Positions 23,034 through 31,159 are shown, counted from the first letter of the stretch. The stretch is 64,000 bases of DNA from a virus (IMGVR_UViG_3300047323_000477:1-64000); one strand, 5' to 3'. Program-made: numbers and translations. The notes: generated from the sequence alone by a model not told the origin.

Positions 23034-23753
23034 CTACGAAGCGAGGCCCTTGTCGTTGTGGACATGCCGGGCCCGCGGACTGCCGGAAAACGTGGCGGAC
23101 TGGCCGGCAGGGGCGCTACGCATGACCCGCTCCGCCTGCGCCCGGCGGGACTCCTCGTCACTGACGGGCTGCACGTCGGTCCAGTAGACGTCAAGCATGG
23201 AGCGAAGCGAAACCATCTTGCTGTCCGGGCCAAGCGGCACGCGGATGCGGTCCAGGGCCTGCCACAGCTCGTAGTCGTGTTGCTCGGCCACGCCGCCAAT
23301 CCGCGCGTGGGCCACCTGGTGCCTCTGCAGAGCATGGGCCAACTCGCGCAGGCGTTCCCGCATGTCCTGGGCGGTCTGATGGTTCGTCGCCCGGTTGATG
23401 TTCCGCTTCGTTTCGTTCACCACGGCCAGCGCGTTCTGCATAGTGCGCCCGAAGTTCGTCGCCCGCCGCCGACGCTCCTCGTACTCAGTCTGCGCCGCGG
23501 CCAAGGACTTCCACCCGCGGTGCCCGAGCGCCCGGCATTCCCGCCGGAACGCTTCGTGCTCGTCGCGCCGCTTGATGATGCCGCCCATGTTCCGTTGGTA
23601 CAGCGTCGTCAGGGTGTCGCGGGTTCGGTCGATCAAGCCGGGATCAGTGAGCGCGGCCCAGACCTCAGCATCCCGGTTCGGCGGGTGTGCGTTGGCGATG
23701 ATGACGCGCTCGAACTGCGAGTCCTCGAGGTTGGCGAGTTCCTGTACGTCCAT
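23034..23753 (-). CDS. Hypothetical helical protein
   Basis: A 239-residue, Arg/Glu-rich, mainly helical protein (DVQELANLEDSQFERVIIAN, MRERLRELAHALQRHQVAHA). ATG 23753 has GGAGG eight bases upstream, which decides against the longer frame. It is flanked by hairpins and so probably expressed alone. No family recognised. Confidence 0.72.
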   Translation of the reverse strand: MDVQELANLEDSQFERVIIANAHPPNRDAEVWAALTDPGLIDRTRDTLTTLYQRNMGGIIKRRDEHEAFRRECRALGHRGWKSLAAAQTEYEERRRRATNFGRTMQNALAVVNETKRNINRATNHQTAQDMRERLRELAHALQRHQVAHARIGGVAEQHDYELWQALDRIRVPLGPDSKMVSLRSMLDVYWTDVQPVSDEESRRAQAERVMRSAPAGQSATFSGSPRARHVHNDKGLAS

Positions 23754-23833
23754 CTGGCGGCCTCCGAGCCGTGGTGGGCGTTCTCCTGCCTCCATGATGA
23801 CGGGCACCACTGACAATCCGACCAGAACACCGC

Positions 23834-23868
23834 AACGCCCCCAACCCGGCATCGGGCAAGGGGCGTTG
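23834..23868 (-). terminator. Hairpin downstream of the 24315 gene
   Basis: Arms AACGCCCC (23834-23841) and GGGGCGTT (23861-23868) enclose a smaller CCCGG/CGGG pairing. It lies 22 bases beyond the stop of the 23890 gene. Confidence 0.55.
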
Positions 23869-23889
23869 TGCTCAGGCGTGTGGTGCTGT

Positions 23890-24315
23890 CTAGATCTCCT
23901 GTACGTACGAGGGGTAGTCGTCCCCCCAGTTGTGGCTCTCTCGAACGGCCGAAGACACGCGGTCTCGAACGTTCAGCACGTCGAACGAAGCTCGCTCCCA
24001 CATGCCGCTCGGGCCGTGTCCGCGGCTTCCCTCGGCAAAGTGGGCGACGGTTTGCAATGCCGGGCAGAAGGAGTCCAGGCCATAGAAGAGAGCCTCTCCA
24101 AGTTCGTCCAGATCCGCATGGGTGTGGGTAATCGACGCGTTCAGGGACCGCGCGACAGCAGACATCCCGGCCGAGCACACGATTCCAGCGTCGCGAGGCG
24201 ACAGAGGGCTGGCCTTGCCGCGGTCGGGTAGCAGTAGACGTTCGATGAGCTCTGCTCGCTGGTTCGGGGTCAGGTCCTTGAGGAGCTGCTCCGCAAGGGC
24301 TTTGAGGTCGTCCAT
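23890..24315 (-). CDS. Hypothetical protein
   Basis: A 141-residue acidic protein with a helical start (DDLKALAEQLLKDLTPNQRA) and a central His-containing stretch (ITHTHADLDELGEALFYGLD). Start ATG 24315 follows GGGAGAG. It stands between the cargo units and the replication gene. No family recognised. Confidence 0.7.
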   Translation of the reverse strand: MDDLKALAEQLLKDLTPNQRAELIERLLLPDRGKASPLSPRDAGIVCSAGMSAVARSLNASITHTHADLDELGEALFYGLDSFCPALQTVAHFAEGSRGHGPSGMWERASFDVLNVRDRVSSAVRESHNWGDDYPSYVQEI

Positions 24316-24344
24316 TTGAGCTCTCTCCCAGGTTGTTGCCGTAT

Positions 24345-24369
24345 GGCGGGGCCGGCTCGCGGCCCCGCC
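24345..24369 (-). terminator. Terminator of the replication gene
   Basis: Perfect 9-base arms GGCGGGGCC (24345-24353) and GGCCCCGCC (24361-24369) with a 7-base loop, ten bases after the stop of the 24379 gene. Confidence 0.75.
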
Positions 24370-24378
24370 AATGGTCAG

Positions 24379-25869
24379 TCAGAACGGGGCGTTGTTGCAG
24401 TACGCGTCGACCTGCTCGGGGGTGCCGTACTGCGCGGCAAACTGCGCCCTGAGGCGGGCCGTCTCCTCCGCGTCGTCGACGTCCCGCCGGCACCTGGGGC
24501 ACATCGTGTCGTCGCTGTCCTTGGCGATCGGATCACCGCAGGAGCAGTCGCGGAAAGGCCGGTGGACCCGCTGTTCGGGCAACTCCGACGCTGCGCTGTC
24601 ATCGTGCGACTCGGCGGCCTGGGCCCGGCGCTGCGCCGTACGGGCCGCGAGACGCTCCGGGCACGTCTGGCACTCCTGGTTCGTATCGACGTCCACTCCG
24701 GCCTCGCACCGCGGGTTCGCACACCCGTACCGATCCCCGGACTTCAGTGGCCGAACCATGGCAACAGCAGCACCGACAAGGGAGTCAATGCCCCCGGCGT
24801 AGAACTTTGACGCCCAGCCGTGGTGGTTCCATCGCTGATGGATACGAGCACCCAGCTGCTCCACCGTCCGGTCCGCACCCGGCACGTCGCCTGCGAGGGC
24901 GTCCAGGATCACTTGCGACAGCGTCGGGACGTTCGGCAGCGGGTCGATGTGCTCACCCGTCTGCGGGTCCGTCCAGCCGGTCAGGACGTGCTCGGGGAAG
25001 TGCGCCCGCACCGAAGCAACCAGAGTCAGCTGCTCCCGGGTGTGCTTCGTCTTGTTGCTGCCGCTTTTCTGCCCTCGAGCCGGCCGGTCGGTGCCGTCGT
25101 GCTGGGGAGAGGAGGGGCTGGTCTTGCTGGACGCGGCGCAGCCGCCTTCAGCCTCGCGCACGCTACTACCGTCAGAGGGCCTACGGCCGTCCCCAGCGCT
25201 ACGCGCTGCAAGCGCATCCCCACCGGTAGCCGTACCAAAAGAAGGAACCAGAGGGACTTCGCGTTCCGGCTGGTCAGCGCCCGGATCCGGGTCGCAATTC
25301 GAACCCCGCGGGTCGGAATTCAAACCCGCCGGGTCGGAATTCCGACCCGCATCAGTCTCCGGGGAGCTCCTGTCACCGCCCGGGTCGGAATTCCGACCCG
25401 CAGCCTTCTCGGCCTCCATCCGGTTGATGTAGGAGAGCTTGACCTCGGCGTTCCGCCACCCCGAGTAGCCCTCCGCGGGCATGTCGTTGATGCGGATCCG
25501 GATCGGCCTCTGAGCCGCCCCAGCACGAGACGACGTCTTCACGGGGCCTCCCTCGGGCGTGGAGATCAGGCCGGCCCCCGAGAGGCCCGTGATGATGCTC
25601 CGGACTCGGGTCAGGCTGCTGGGCTTCCCGTTCGGACCGGGAATGAGTTCGCAGAGGACGGTCAGAGTCAGCTTCCGGACCGGGTTCTTGTACTTCTCGA
25701 GCACCAAGGCGCGCAGGATGATGTATCCGCGGACGTCCGGGTCGCGGAGACCAGGGCAGAGGGCGATCCAGTCGTGGACCCGGGTGGTGTACCAGCCGTC
25801 GTTTTCGGGTCCGTAGAGCTCCACCGGGGTCGCGCCCTCGGGGCCGTACTGGAACTGGTCGGCGCTCAC
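24379..25869 (-). CDS. Putative replication initiator with internal iterons
   Basis: A 496-residue protein from GTG 25869. The N terminus (about 35-150) looks like a winged-helix replication or regulatory domain (YIILRALVLEKYKNPVRKLT, LTRVRSIITGLSGAGLISTP). Residues about 155-205 are a low-complexity insert with NSDP repeats encoded by four palindromic iterons. The C-terminal part has a helical domain (TLSQVILDALAGDVPGADRT) and two cysteine clusters (CANPRCEAG...CQTCP and CSCGD...CPRC). Actinobacterial plasmids and phages carry such winged-helix Rep-like proteins, and lambda O likewise has its origin inside its own gene. The replication role is inferred from these features; no catalytic motif is visible. 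Confidence 0.65.
   Translation of the reverse strand: MSADQFQYGPEGATPVELYGPENDGWYTTRVHDWIALCPGLRDPDVRGYIILRALVLEKYKNPVRKLTLTVLCELIPGPNGKPSSLTRVRSIITGLSGAGLISTPEGGPVKTSSRAGAAQRPIRIRINDMPAEGYSGWRNAEVKLSYINRMEAEKAAGRNSDPGGDRSSPETDAGRNSDPAGLNSDPRGSNCDPDPGADQPEREVPLVPSFGTATGGDALAARSAGDGRRPSDGSSVREAEGGCAASSKTSPSSPQHDGTDRPARGQKSGSNKTKHTREQLTLVASVRAHFPEHVLTGWTDPQTGEHIDPLPNVPTLSQVILDALAGDVPGADRTVEQLGARIHQRWNHHGWASKFYAGGIDSLVGAAVAMVRPLKSGDRYGCANPRCEAGVDVDTNQECQTCPERLAARTAQRRAQAAESHDDSAASELPEQRVHRPFRDCSCGDPIAKDSDDTMCPRCRRDVDDAEETARLRAQFAAQYGTPEQVDAYCNNAPF
25289..25399. repeat. Four iteron-like palindromes inside the replication gene
   Basis: Four 18-base units of consensus GGGTCGGAATTCCGACCC lie at 25289-25306, 25310-25327, 25331-25348 and 25382-25399. 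The third and fourth are perfect palindromes and the first two are imperfect. The first three are spaced at exactly 21 bases (two helical turns), and the fourth 51 bases on. This is the layout of initiator binding sites, so it is a candidate replication origin. Confidence 0.75.
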
Positions 25870-26010
25870 AGGATCACTCCAGCCGTACGGAGGATCACGG
25901 AGCGTGCGCTTGCGGTGGTACTGGTTGCTACGGGTACCCTCACGGGGACACCTGTTCTTTCGTGAGTGGTGTGTCTGTCGCAGCGGGGTGCAACCCGCTG
26001 TAGTGCTTGG

Positions 26011-26041
26011 ACGGCCGGTGGAGCTGCGATCCGCCGGCCGT
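26011..26041 (-). terminator. Hairpin downstream of the 26389 gene
   Basis: Arms ACGGCCGG (26011-26018) and CCGGCCGT (26034-26041). A closely similar hairpin follows the GntR operon at 26467-26500. It lies within the 220-base gap before the replication gene, which must also hold the promoter of that gene. Confidence 0.6.
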
Positions 26042-26089
26042 TCGTGCGTCCCGGGCTACCTCGAGTCCGGGCCTGGCCCACTAAGGGGC

Positions 26090-26389
26090 TCACTGCGCGC
26101 TACCCGAGTCGGGCGCCTGCTTTTGGCTGGCCAGAGGGTGCTCTCGGAAGAAGTCCAGGAACGGGTCGGTCTCCATGACCGTGGCGTTGGCGACCGGCCA
26201 ATACCGGTGCGCGCGGCCTTCGCCGAACGGCCAGTCAGGGTGGTGCTCGGCGATGTACCGGATGCCCTGATGGGTGATCTTCTCGACGATGCGCAGCTCC
26301 ATGAGCAGAAGCGCGCCGCTCTGGAAAGTCACGACGGGGGGCAGGGGAATGTTTTTCGGGTCGCCCCGTTGGGCGCTAGTGAAGCTCAC
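26090..26389 (-). CDS. Hypothetical protein with winged-helix-like core
   Basis: A 99-residue protein. Residues about 30-60 (LMELRIVEKITHQGIRYIAE) look like the end of a small winged-helix domain. A tract of Asp/Glu/His/Phe follows. It could be a regulator of the adjacent replication gene, though this is an inference. It stands alone between two hairpins. Confidence 0.62.
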   Translation of the reverse strand: MSFTSAQRGDPKNIPLPPVVTFQSGALLLMELRIVEKITHQGIRYIAEHHPDWPFGEGRAHRYWPVANATVMETDPFLDFFREHPLASQKQAPDSGSAQ

Positions 26390-26466
26390 TAGTAGGCTCC
26401 CTTATGTGAACAGCTCTTCGCGGGGTTGGTCACTGCTGCCGACTTCGCAGGTCGGTGGTGCATAGG

Positions 26467-26500
26467 ACGGCCGGGTGGGGTCTGTAGCCCCTCCGGCCGT
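26467..26500 (-). terminator. Terminator of the GntR operon
   Basis: Arms ACGGCCGGG (26467-26475) and CCGGCCGT (26493-26500), about 38 bases beyond the stop of the 26538 gene. The sequence is closely similar to the hairpin at 26011. Confidence 0.65.
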
Positions 26501-26537
26501 TCGTGCGTTCAGGCTGGCTTGCCTGGCGCTCGCGCGG

Positions 26538-26837
26538 CTAACGGATCATGCTTGCTGCTGCCGCCCGGATCGTCACGAACGGGCCTTGCGGAACGGCGCC
26601 GCCCGACGGGCAGGCGAACCAATTGTGTAGAGCGACGTCCGCGTCCGTGCCGGATCGGACCTGACCGATGAGCTGGCCGTTGAACGAGACCAGGAACGGT
26701 CCCAGCTGCTCCGACTCGTCGACGCAGGCGTACGCCAGGCCCGGCTTGGACTTCAGGGTGGCGATGACCTCTTCCCGACGGACCGCTTCGACTGCACGGT
26801 CCAGCTCCAGCTGAGCTGCTGATGGTTGGTCGCTCAT
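26538..26837 (-). CDS. Hypothetical protein in the GntR operon
   Basis: A 99-residue protein: a helical N terminus (QLELDRAVEAVRREEVIATL), then beta strands (FLVSFNGQLIGQVRSGTDAD). Its ATG overlaps the stop of the GntR gene by four bases, so the two are translated together. Its role in plasmid or phage control is unknown. Confidence 0.7.
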   Translation of the reverse strand: MSDQPSAAQLELDRAVEAVRREEVIATLKSKPGLAYACVDESEQLGPFLVSFNGQLIGQVRSGTDADVALHNWFACPSGGAVPQGPFVTIRAAAASMIR

Positions 26838-27604
26838 GGACGGTCCTTTCGGGGTAGCGGCAACGCCTCGTACGACAACTCCATTCGGTCGCCCGCGGCA
26901 ACTACACGCAGTAGCTCGATGGGGCGGCCAGAGTCACTACGGCTGATCCTCTCAATGGTGAGCACGGGTAGGGAAACCCCTGTGCCGAGCTGCGCTCCTT
27001 CCTCCTTCGTTGGCATGCGGGCAGCAACCCGTTCATCTGCCTCAACAGCCGCCATTCCAGCGGCGGCGAGGGCGCGATAGACGCCACCGTCGACCTTGCC
27101 CGGTCGGTCCAGGCCGGCCGCTACGGCGACATCGAGCGGGTACCAGGCGTGCTGGATCTGCACGACCTGTTGCTCAATGAGCGCTTCCCGGCGCCGGCAT
27201 ACGAGGTCGTTCTCCGACTCCAGCCCCAACAGGGCGGCCACGTCTGGATCACGTACCTGTTCCACGGTGACCGTCTTCATCACGCCTTCGAGGCCCTGAG
27301 CCTTGCAAGCGGCCTCGAACGGCCCCAGTTGCCCATCGGACTCGATGGATCCTTTGTATCGGCTGAGCGGGATGCGCACCTTGCGCCTGTCCCGTACGAC
27401 CGTTCCGTACCGCCGTCGAGCGACGACCAGCCCCTCCTGCACGAGCACATCCACCGCAGTTCGAACTGTCTGCTTGGACGCGCTGAACCGATCCATCAGG
27501 TCGGTGGTGTGGGGCAGCAAGCTCCCGGGCGGGAGATCGCCACTCTCGATCTGATCGCGCAGTGCGTCCGCGATGTCGCGGTACATCGGCTGGGTCTTCG
27601 GCAT
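26834..27604 (-). CDS. GntR/HutC-type repressor (KorA/KorSA-like)
   Basis: A 256-residue protein. The N-terminal winged helix is typical of GntR regulators: IADALRDQIESGDLPPGSLL, then LMDRFSASKQTVRTAVDVLV and ARRRYGTVV (about 10-70). Residues about 90-245 form a UTRA effector domain (RDPDVAALLGLESENDLVCR, YPLDVAVAAGL, PVLTIERISRSDSGRPIELL). GntR/UTRA repressors of this kind (KorA, KorSA, TraR) keep Streptomyces transfer genes silent. It is transcribed divergently from the transfer operon across an inverted operator pair. AAGGAGG lies eight bases before ATG 27604. Confidence 0.9.
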   Translation of the reverse strand: MPKTQPMYRDIADALRDQIESGDLPPGSLLPHTTDLMDRFSASKQTVRTAVDVLVQEGLVVARRRYGTVVRDRRKVRIPLSRYKGSIESDGQLGPFEAACKAQGLEGVMKTVTVEQVRDPDVAALLGLESENDLVCRRREALIEQQVVQIQHAWYPLDVAVAAGLDRPGKVDGGVYRALAAAGMAAVEADERVAARMPTKEEGAQLGTGVSLPVLTIERISRSDSGRPIELLRVVAAGDRMELSYEALPLPRKDRP

Positions 27605-27632
27605 ATGAACCTCCTTCCTGCTTAGTCAGCAT

Positions 27633-27678
27633 TATTCCTGGGACTAAGCTTGACATGCAAGTCTAGTCCTAGGAATAT
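27633..27678. promoter_or_regulatory. Divergent promoter with inverted operator pair
   Basis: TATTCCTGGGACTA (27633-27646) and TAGTCCTAGGAATA (27664-27677) are inverted copies with one mismatch, centred 31 bases apart. TTGACA (27650-27655) lies between them. The -10 GAATAT at 17-base spacing (27673-27678) falls in the right operator, so a repressor bound there would block rightward transcription. Leftward, TTGCAT and an AT-rich -10 overlap the left operator. Autorepression by the GntR protein is inferred. Confidence 0.75.
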
Positions 27679-27711
27679 TAGAAGTGTCCTCATCGCCTCA
27701 CGGCATGAGAA

Positions 27712-27741
27712 CGGCCCCCGGTGGTTGGACACCGGAGGCCG
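27712..27741 (+). promoter_or_regulatory. Leader hairpin of the transfer operon
   Basis: Arms CGGCCCCCGGTG (27712-27723) and CACCGGAGGCCG (27730-27741) form a 12-base stem with one mismatch and a 6-base loop in the 5' leader. No U-tract follows. It may stabilise or attenuate the transcript. Confidence 0.5.
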
Positions 27742-27784
27742 CGTTACAGACCCACCCGCCTGCCATAACAGGAGGTTGATCCGC

Positions 27785-28300
27785 GTGAACAAGCCTAGCG
27801 GGCTCACCGGACACACCGCACATACCCCCGACAGGGACCTGCCGAGCAGCGAGTTCCTCGCCGGCCTCGTTCAGCGCCTGTCCCGCCCCGACAACGCCAC
27901 CCGCACCTTCACCCCCGACACGCTTCGCACCGTGCTCCTCATGAGCGCCCGCCTCACCCACGAGTGCGCGAAGTACAACCGGGACGCCTCCCAGGCCTGG
28001 CACGAGAACCGGCACGGGAACTACCACACGAAGGACGCCCGGACCCGGGCTATCCGCGACGCCAACGACCTTGCCGACTACGCGTGGGACGAAGCGACCC
28101 GCGATGCCGAGGCCGCCTACGCGCTCCTCGTGACCCCGGACGTCATGGCCATCACCGCGGCCGACCTGGTGGACAGCCTGACCGCCGACGAGGCGCTGCG
28201 CCGCACCGTCGCCGACCCGACCGTCCGACCGCGCCGGCTGATCGCCGCCGGTATCAAGCGCGGCAGCGGCCAGCTCGTCGTCAAGGCGGTGGCGGCATGA
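27785..28300 (+). CDS. First protein of the transfer operon, unknown
   Basis: A 171-residue protein from GTG 27785 with AGGAGG eleven bases upstream. Alpha-helical, with TLRTVLLMSARLTHECAKYN, HTKDARTRAIRDANDLADYA and a C-terminal TVRPRRLIAAGIKRGSGQLV. No family recognised. It lies directly downstream of the GntR-controlled promoter and is coupled to the next gene by ATGA. Confidence 0.72.
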   Translation: MNKPSGLTGHTAHTPDRDLPSSEFLAGLVQRLSRPDNATRTFTPDTLRTVLLMSARLTHECAKYNRDASQAWHENRHGNYHTKDARTRAIRDANDLADYAWDEATRDAEAAYALLVTPDVMAITAADLVDSLTADEALRRTVADPTVRPRRLIAAGIKRGSGQLVVKAVAA

Positions 28301-28689
28301 GCGTTCCAGACGACATCCGCGCCCTCGTCTATGCCCTGTACAAGCTGGGCGGCGGTGAACTCCGCCGCGGCCAGGCCGGCATTCGCGTCAACCTGTCGGG
28401 CCTGAACACGGGATCGAAGACCCCGTGGACGGACTGCTTCAGCGTCGACATGAGCGTTGAGACGTTCGCCCGGCTCGTCAAGGCAGCCGAGCAGGAAGTA
28501 CAGCCCGCACAGGCCCCGCTGGTGGCGGCCCAGTCCGCCTCGGGTACGGACATCGACCCGCTTCTCGAGCAGGACCTGGAGGAGCACTGCATCGGTCTCG
28601 ACACGGACTTCCTGATGTCGATGGCCGCGCAGGACCCGCACCGGGCTGTGGCCGCGTTCGACGAGATCACCCGCGAGGGCGAGCTGTGA
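28297..28689 (+). CDS. Hypothetical acidic protein
   Basis: A 130-residue acidic protein (RALVYALYKLGGGELRRGQA, then CFSVDMSVETFARLVKAAEQ). Mixed alpha/beta. It is coupled on both sides by start/stop overlaps. Function unknown. Confidence 0.68.
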   Translation: MSVPDDIRALVYALYKLGGGELRRGQAGIRVNLSGLNTGSKTPWTDCFSVDMSVETFARLVKAAEQEVQPAQAPLVAAQSASGTDIDPLLEQDLEEHCIGLDTDFLMSMAAQDPHRAVAAFDEITREGEL

Positions 28690-28823
28690 CCGCCGCCGAG
28701 CAGCAGGCCAACGCCAACGCTGCCGCCGAACTGCAGGCCGCTCTCGAGCGCGCTGCCGCCGACCTGAAGGCCGCACAGGAAGCCCTGGCCCGCCTCACCG
28801 AAGTCTCCGGAGGCCAGAAGTGA
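28686..28823 (+). CDS. 45-residue coiled-coil peptide
   Basis: GTG 28686 overlaps the preceding stop. The product is almost wholly Ala/Glu/Leu/Gln (ELQAALERAAADLKAAQEAL), a short coiled coil. CGGAGG near the end serves the next gene. Its placement in the overlap chain supports it. Confidence 0.55.
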   Translation: MTAAEQQANANAAAELQAALERAAADLKAAQEALARLTEVSGGQK

Positions 28824-29209
28824 CCGCCGTTCACACCGAGGGCAACGCCGTTCCGCCCCTGGATGACGACCTCGCCTACGCCCTCGACCGCACGGCCGAT
28901 GTCCACGCCGGCATCGACCTCATCCGCGACGGGATCCGCCTGATCGCCCTCGACCGCCTCGACATCGACAAGACCCAGACCGTCATCGGCTTCCTCGCCG
29001 GAATGCCCGAAGGCAACGACGTCCTCACCGCCCTCGCCCACCTTGTGGCCCGACTCTCCAACGCCGACACCAACCCGTCCCTCCGCACCCTGCCCCTCGA
29101 CCAGCAGAAGACCGCCCAGCACCACGGCGAACAGGCCGCCCTCCACCTGACCGACGAATGGCTCCACCAGCACGCATCCGAAGCCTCCGCCGCCATCGAC
29201 GGCATCTGA
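28820..29209 (+). CDS. Hypothetical helical protein
   Basis: A 129-residue acidic protein (GIDLIRDGIRLIALDRLDID, NDVLTALAHLVARLSNADTN) from GTG 28820. The helical pattern is reminiscent of small actinobacterial conjugative-element proteins, but no family is assigned. Confidence 0.68.
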   Translation: MTAVHTEGNAVPPLDDDLAYALDRTADVHAGIDLIRDGIRLIALDRLDIDKTQTVIGFLAGMPEGNDVLTALAHLVARLSNADTNPSLRTLPLDQQKTAQHHGEQAALHLTDEWLHQHASEASAAIDGI

Positions 29210-29227
29210 CCCGAAAGGACCAACGAC

Positions 29228-29377
29228 ATGCCCGACACCCGAGAGCCCGTACAGCTCGCGGCGGACGTCATCCGCGAGGCCGTGACCTGCGAGCGAGAGC
29301 AGTGCCTGCCGGAGGACCACCAGCGCTTCGTCGCCGAGAACATGCGGATCGCATCCGAGCAGATCAACAACTCCTAA
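29228..29377 (+). CDS. 49-residue helical peptide
   Basis: ATG 29228 follows GAAAGGACCAACGAC. The product has two helices with one Cys each (LAADVIREAVTCEREQCLPE, FVAENMRIASEQIN) and ends at TAA 29375. Unknown family. Confidence 0.55.
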   Translation: MPDTREPVQLAADVIREAVTCEREQCLPEDHQRFVAENMRIASEQINNS

Positions 29378-29468
29378 CCCCCCGCCGGGGTCCGGTTGCC
29401 GAGCCGACAGACGACCGGACCCCACCCCCCGACCACCCGCCAGAACATCCCCGGAAGGAACCAGAACC

Positions 29469-29624
29469 ATGAGCGACGCAATCCAGGCCGCAGCAGACGC
29501 CGTCCGAGCCCACCAGCAGGCCCCCGACACCGCGACCCTCCACGACATGCAGCAGAAGGTCCAGGACGCCCAGAACCAGGGCGCCAGCCTCCAGGACATC
29601 GCCGCCGCCAACCGCAACGCCTGA
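29469..29624 (+). CDS. 51-residue helical peptide
   Basis: ATG 29469 has GGAAGGA about ten bases upstream. The product is rich in Ala, Gln and Asp (AIQAAADAVRAHQQAPDTAT, MQQKVQDAQNQGASLQDIAA). Unknown function. The spacing between these small genes suggests independent ribosome binding rather than coupling. Confidence 0.58.
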   Translation: MSDAIQAAADAVRAHQQAPDTATLHDMQQKVQDAQNQGASLQDIAAANRNA

Positions 29625-29733
29625 CCACCACAGCCCCGGCATTCACGCCGCGAAGGCGCCGGATCGACTCCGGCCCGGGGCACGCACCGCACCACCCGGC
29701 CACCCGCCAGCACCAGCCAGGAAGGACCACCCC

Positions 29734-29895
29734 ATGGACGCCAACACCGCCCCCGCCCCGCACCAGCCCGCCAACGACGCCGACGCCCGCGAAGCCGCCC
29801 GCCAGATCCTCGGCGATGGCTTCGACCACGTCCTGACCGGCGACTGGCACCAGACCCTCGCCGAGGCCGCCGCCCTCTGGGCCCCCGCCGCCTGA
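29734..29895 (+). CDS. 53-residue peptide
   Basis: ATG 29734 has GGAAGGA about nine bases upstream. The product includes ADAREAARQILGDGFDHVLT and WHQTLAEAAALW. It overlaps the next start through TGATG at 29893-29897. Unknown function. Confidence 0.58.
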   Translation: MDANTAPAPHQPANDADAREAARQILGDGFDHVLTGDWHQTLAEAAALWAPAA

Positions 29896-30026
29896 TGCGC
29901 AGCCACTACGCCGCCTACATCTTCCTGACCCTCGCCCTGCTCGCCGCCTACACCGACCAACCCGTCCCCGCGCTCGTCAGCGCAGGACTCGCCGCAATCA
30001 CCTGGAAAGGAAACCGAAAGCGATGA
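29895..30026 (+). CDS. 43-residue membrane peptide
   Basis: ATG 29895 overlaps the preceding TGA. The product is hydrophobic throughout (YAAYIFLTLALLAAYT, ALVSAGLAAITW) with a basic tail (KGNRKR), consistent with one or two membrane passes. Small membrane proteins of this type precede spread (spd) genes in Streptomyces conjugative elements; that link is inferred. Confidence 0.58.
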   Translation: MRSHYAAYIFLTLALLAAYTDQPVPALVSAGLAAITWKGNRKR

Positions 30027-31159
30027 CCACCAAGCCCGCCCAGCAGGCAGCCGCCACCAACGCCCCCGTGCGCTCGCTCACCGGCGGGCAGAAGTGGGTG
30101 CTCGCCCTTGCCACCATCCCGATGATCGCCGTCGGTATCGCCGGCGCCATCGGTACCTACGCCAACGCCACCGCCGAACTCCACCGCTCCGAGACCGCCA
30201 TCGGCGTCGTCGCGGCCGGTGAGGGCGCCACCCTCGTCGCCGCCATCGTGATGATCGGCGTCACGATGCTCGGCCAGGCAGCCCCCTTCATCGTTCGATC
30301 CGCCCTCTGGGCCCTTCCCGCCGCAGCCTCCACCATGGGCATCGTCATCGCCCCCCACGCCAAGGAAGCCGTCGTCTACGGGCTCACCCCCCTCGCGATG
30401 ACGGCATCCGCCGAAGGCATCAGCTTCCTCGCCCGCCGGATCGTCTCCCACACCACCGGAGTCGACGTCGAGGCGCAGCGCCGCAACGCCGAGACGATGC
30501 GCCAGGTCGCCTACCACGCAGCCCGTGCGGAGCGGCACCCCGACGAGAAGGTCCGGGCGAAGTCGGCTCTGACGGCGTGGAAGCTCATGAGCCAGATCGG
30601 AAGCGGAGACGCCGAGCTCGGCTCAGGACTCATCTCTGTGCAGCGGGACCGGCTCACCGATGGAGCCGACGCGGCTCTCGTGGCCATGCTTGGCGGCACC
30701 CGTGAGCCCTCCCTGGCTCGGCCGGTGAGCCGGGCCATCGAGTCGGGTGAGCCGACCGTTGAGCCGACTCGTGAGCTGCCCGGCAGCGCCGTGAGCCTGA
30801 CCGGGAACACGGAGCCGAACCAGGACGCCACCCCTCGCACTCTGACCGACCCGGCAACGATCACCGCACCGGCTGACCAGCAGCTTCGCCGTGAGCCCGT
30901 CTTGATCCCGGCTGAGCCGACCTTCGCCAAGACCGTCGAGCTGAGCACTGAGACGACCGCCACTGAGCCCGCTGAGACGGAGACCGGCTCAGACGAGAAG
31001 GAGCAGCAGATCGCCACGCTGGCTCACCGGCTCACGCTCGGCGACCGGCTCACCAAGACCACCGCGGCTCAGATCCTCGGAGTGAGCCCGGCCACCGCAG
31101 GCCGTCGGCTCAAGGACGCCCGCGACCGCATCAGCGACGGAACGGGGATGTACCTGTGA
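30023..31159 (+). CDS. Multi-span membrane protein with C-terminal HTH (Spd/transfer-like)
   Basis: A 378-residue protein. About four hydrophobic spans lie within residues 25-145 (WVLALATIPMIAVGIAGAIG, then GATLVAAIVMIGVTML, ALWALPAAASTMGIVIA and a fourth). A basic helical segment follows, then a long Thr/Glu/Pro-rich linker, and a helix-turn-helix at about 340-365 (RLTKTTAAQILGVSPATAGR). Membrane proteins with C-terminal HTHs occur next to TraB in Streptomyces elements and are linked to intramycelial plasmid spread. The assignment rests on architecture and context. Confidence 0.7.
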   Translation: MTTKPAQQAAATNAPVRSLTGGQKWVLALATIPMIAVGIAGAIGTYANATAELHRSETAIGVVAAGEGATLVAAIVMIGVTMLGQAAPFIVRSALWALPAAASTMGIVIAPHAKEAVVYGLTPLAMTASAEGISFLARRIVSHTTGVDVEAQRRNAETMRQVAYHAARAERHPDEKVRAKSALTAWKLMSQIGSGDAELGSGLISVQRDRLTDGADAALVAMLGGTREPSLARPVSRAIESGEPTVEPTRELPGSAVSLTGNTEPNQDATPRTLTDPATITAPADQQLRREPVLIPAEPTFAKTVELSTETTATEPAETETGSDEKEQQIATLAHRLTLGDRLTKTTAAQILGVSPATAGRRLKDARDRISDGTGMYL

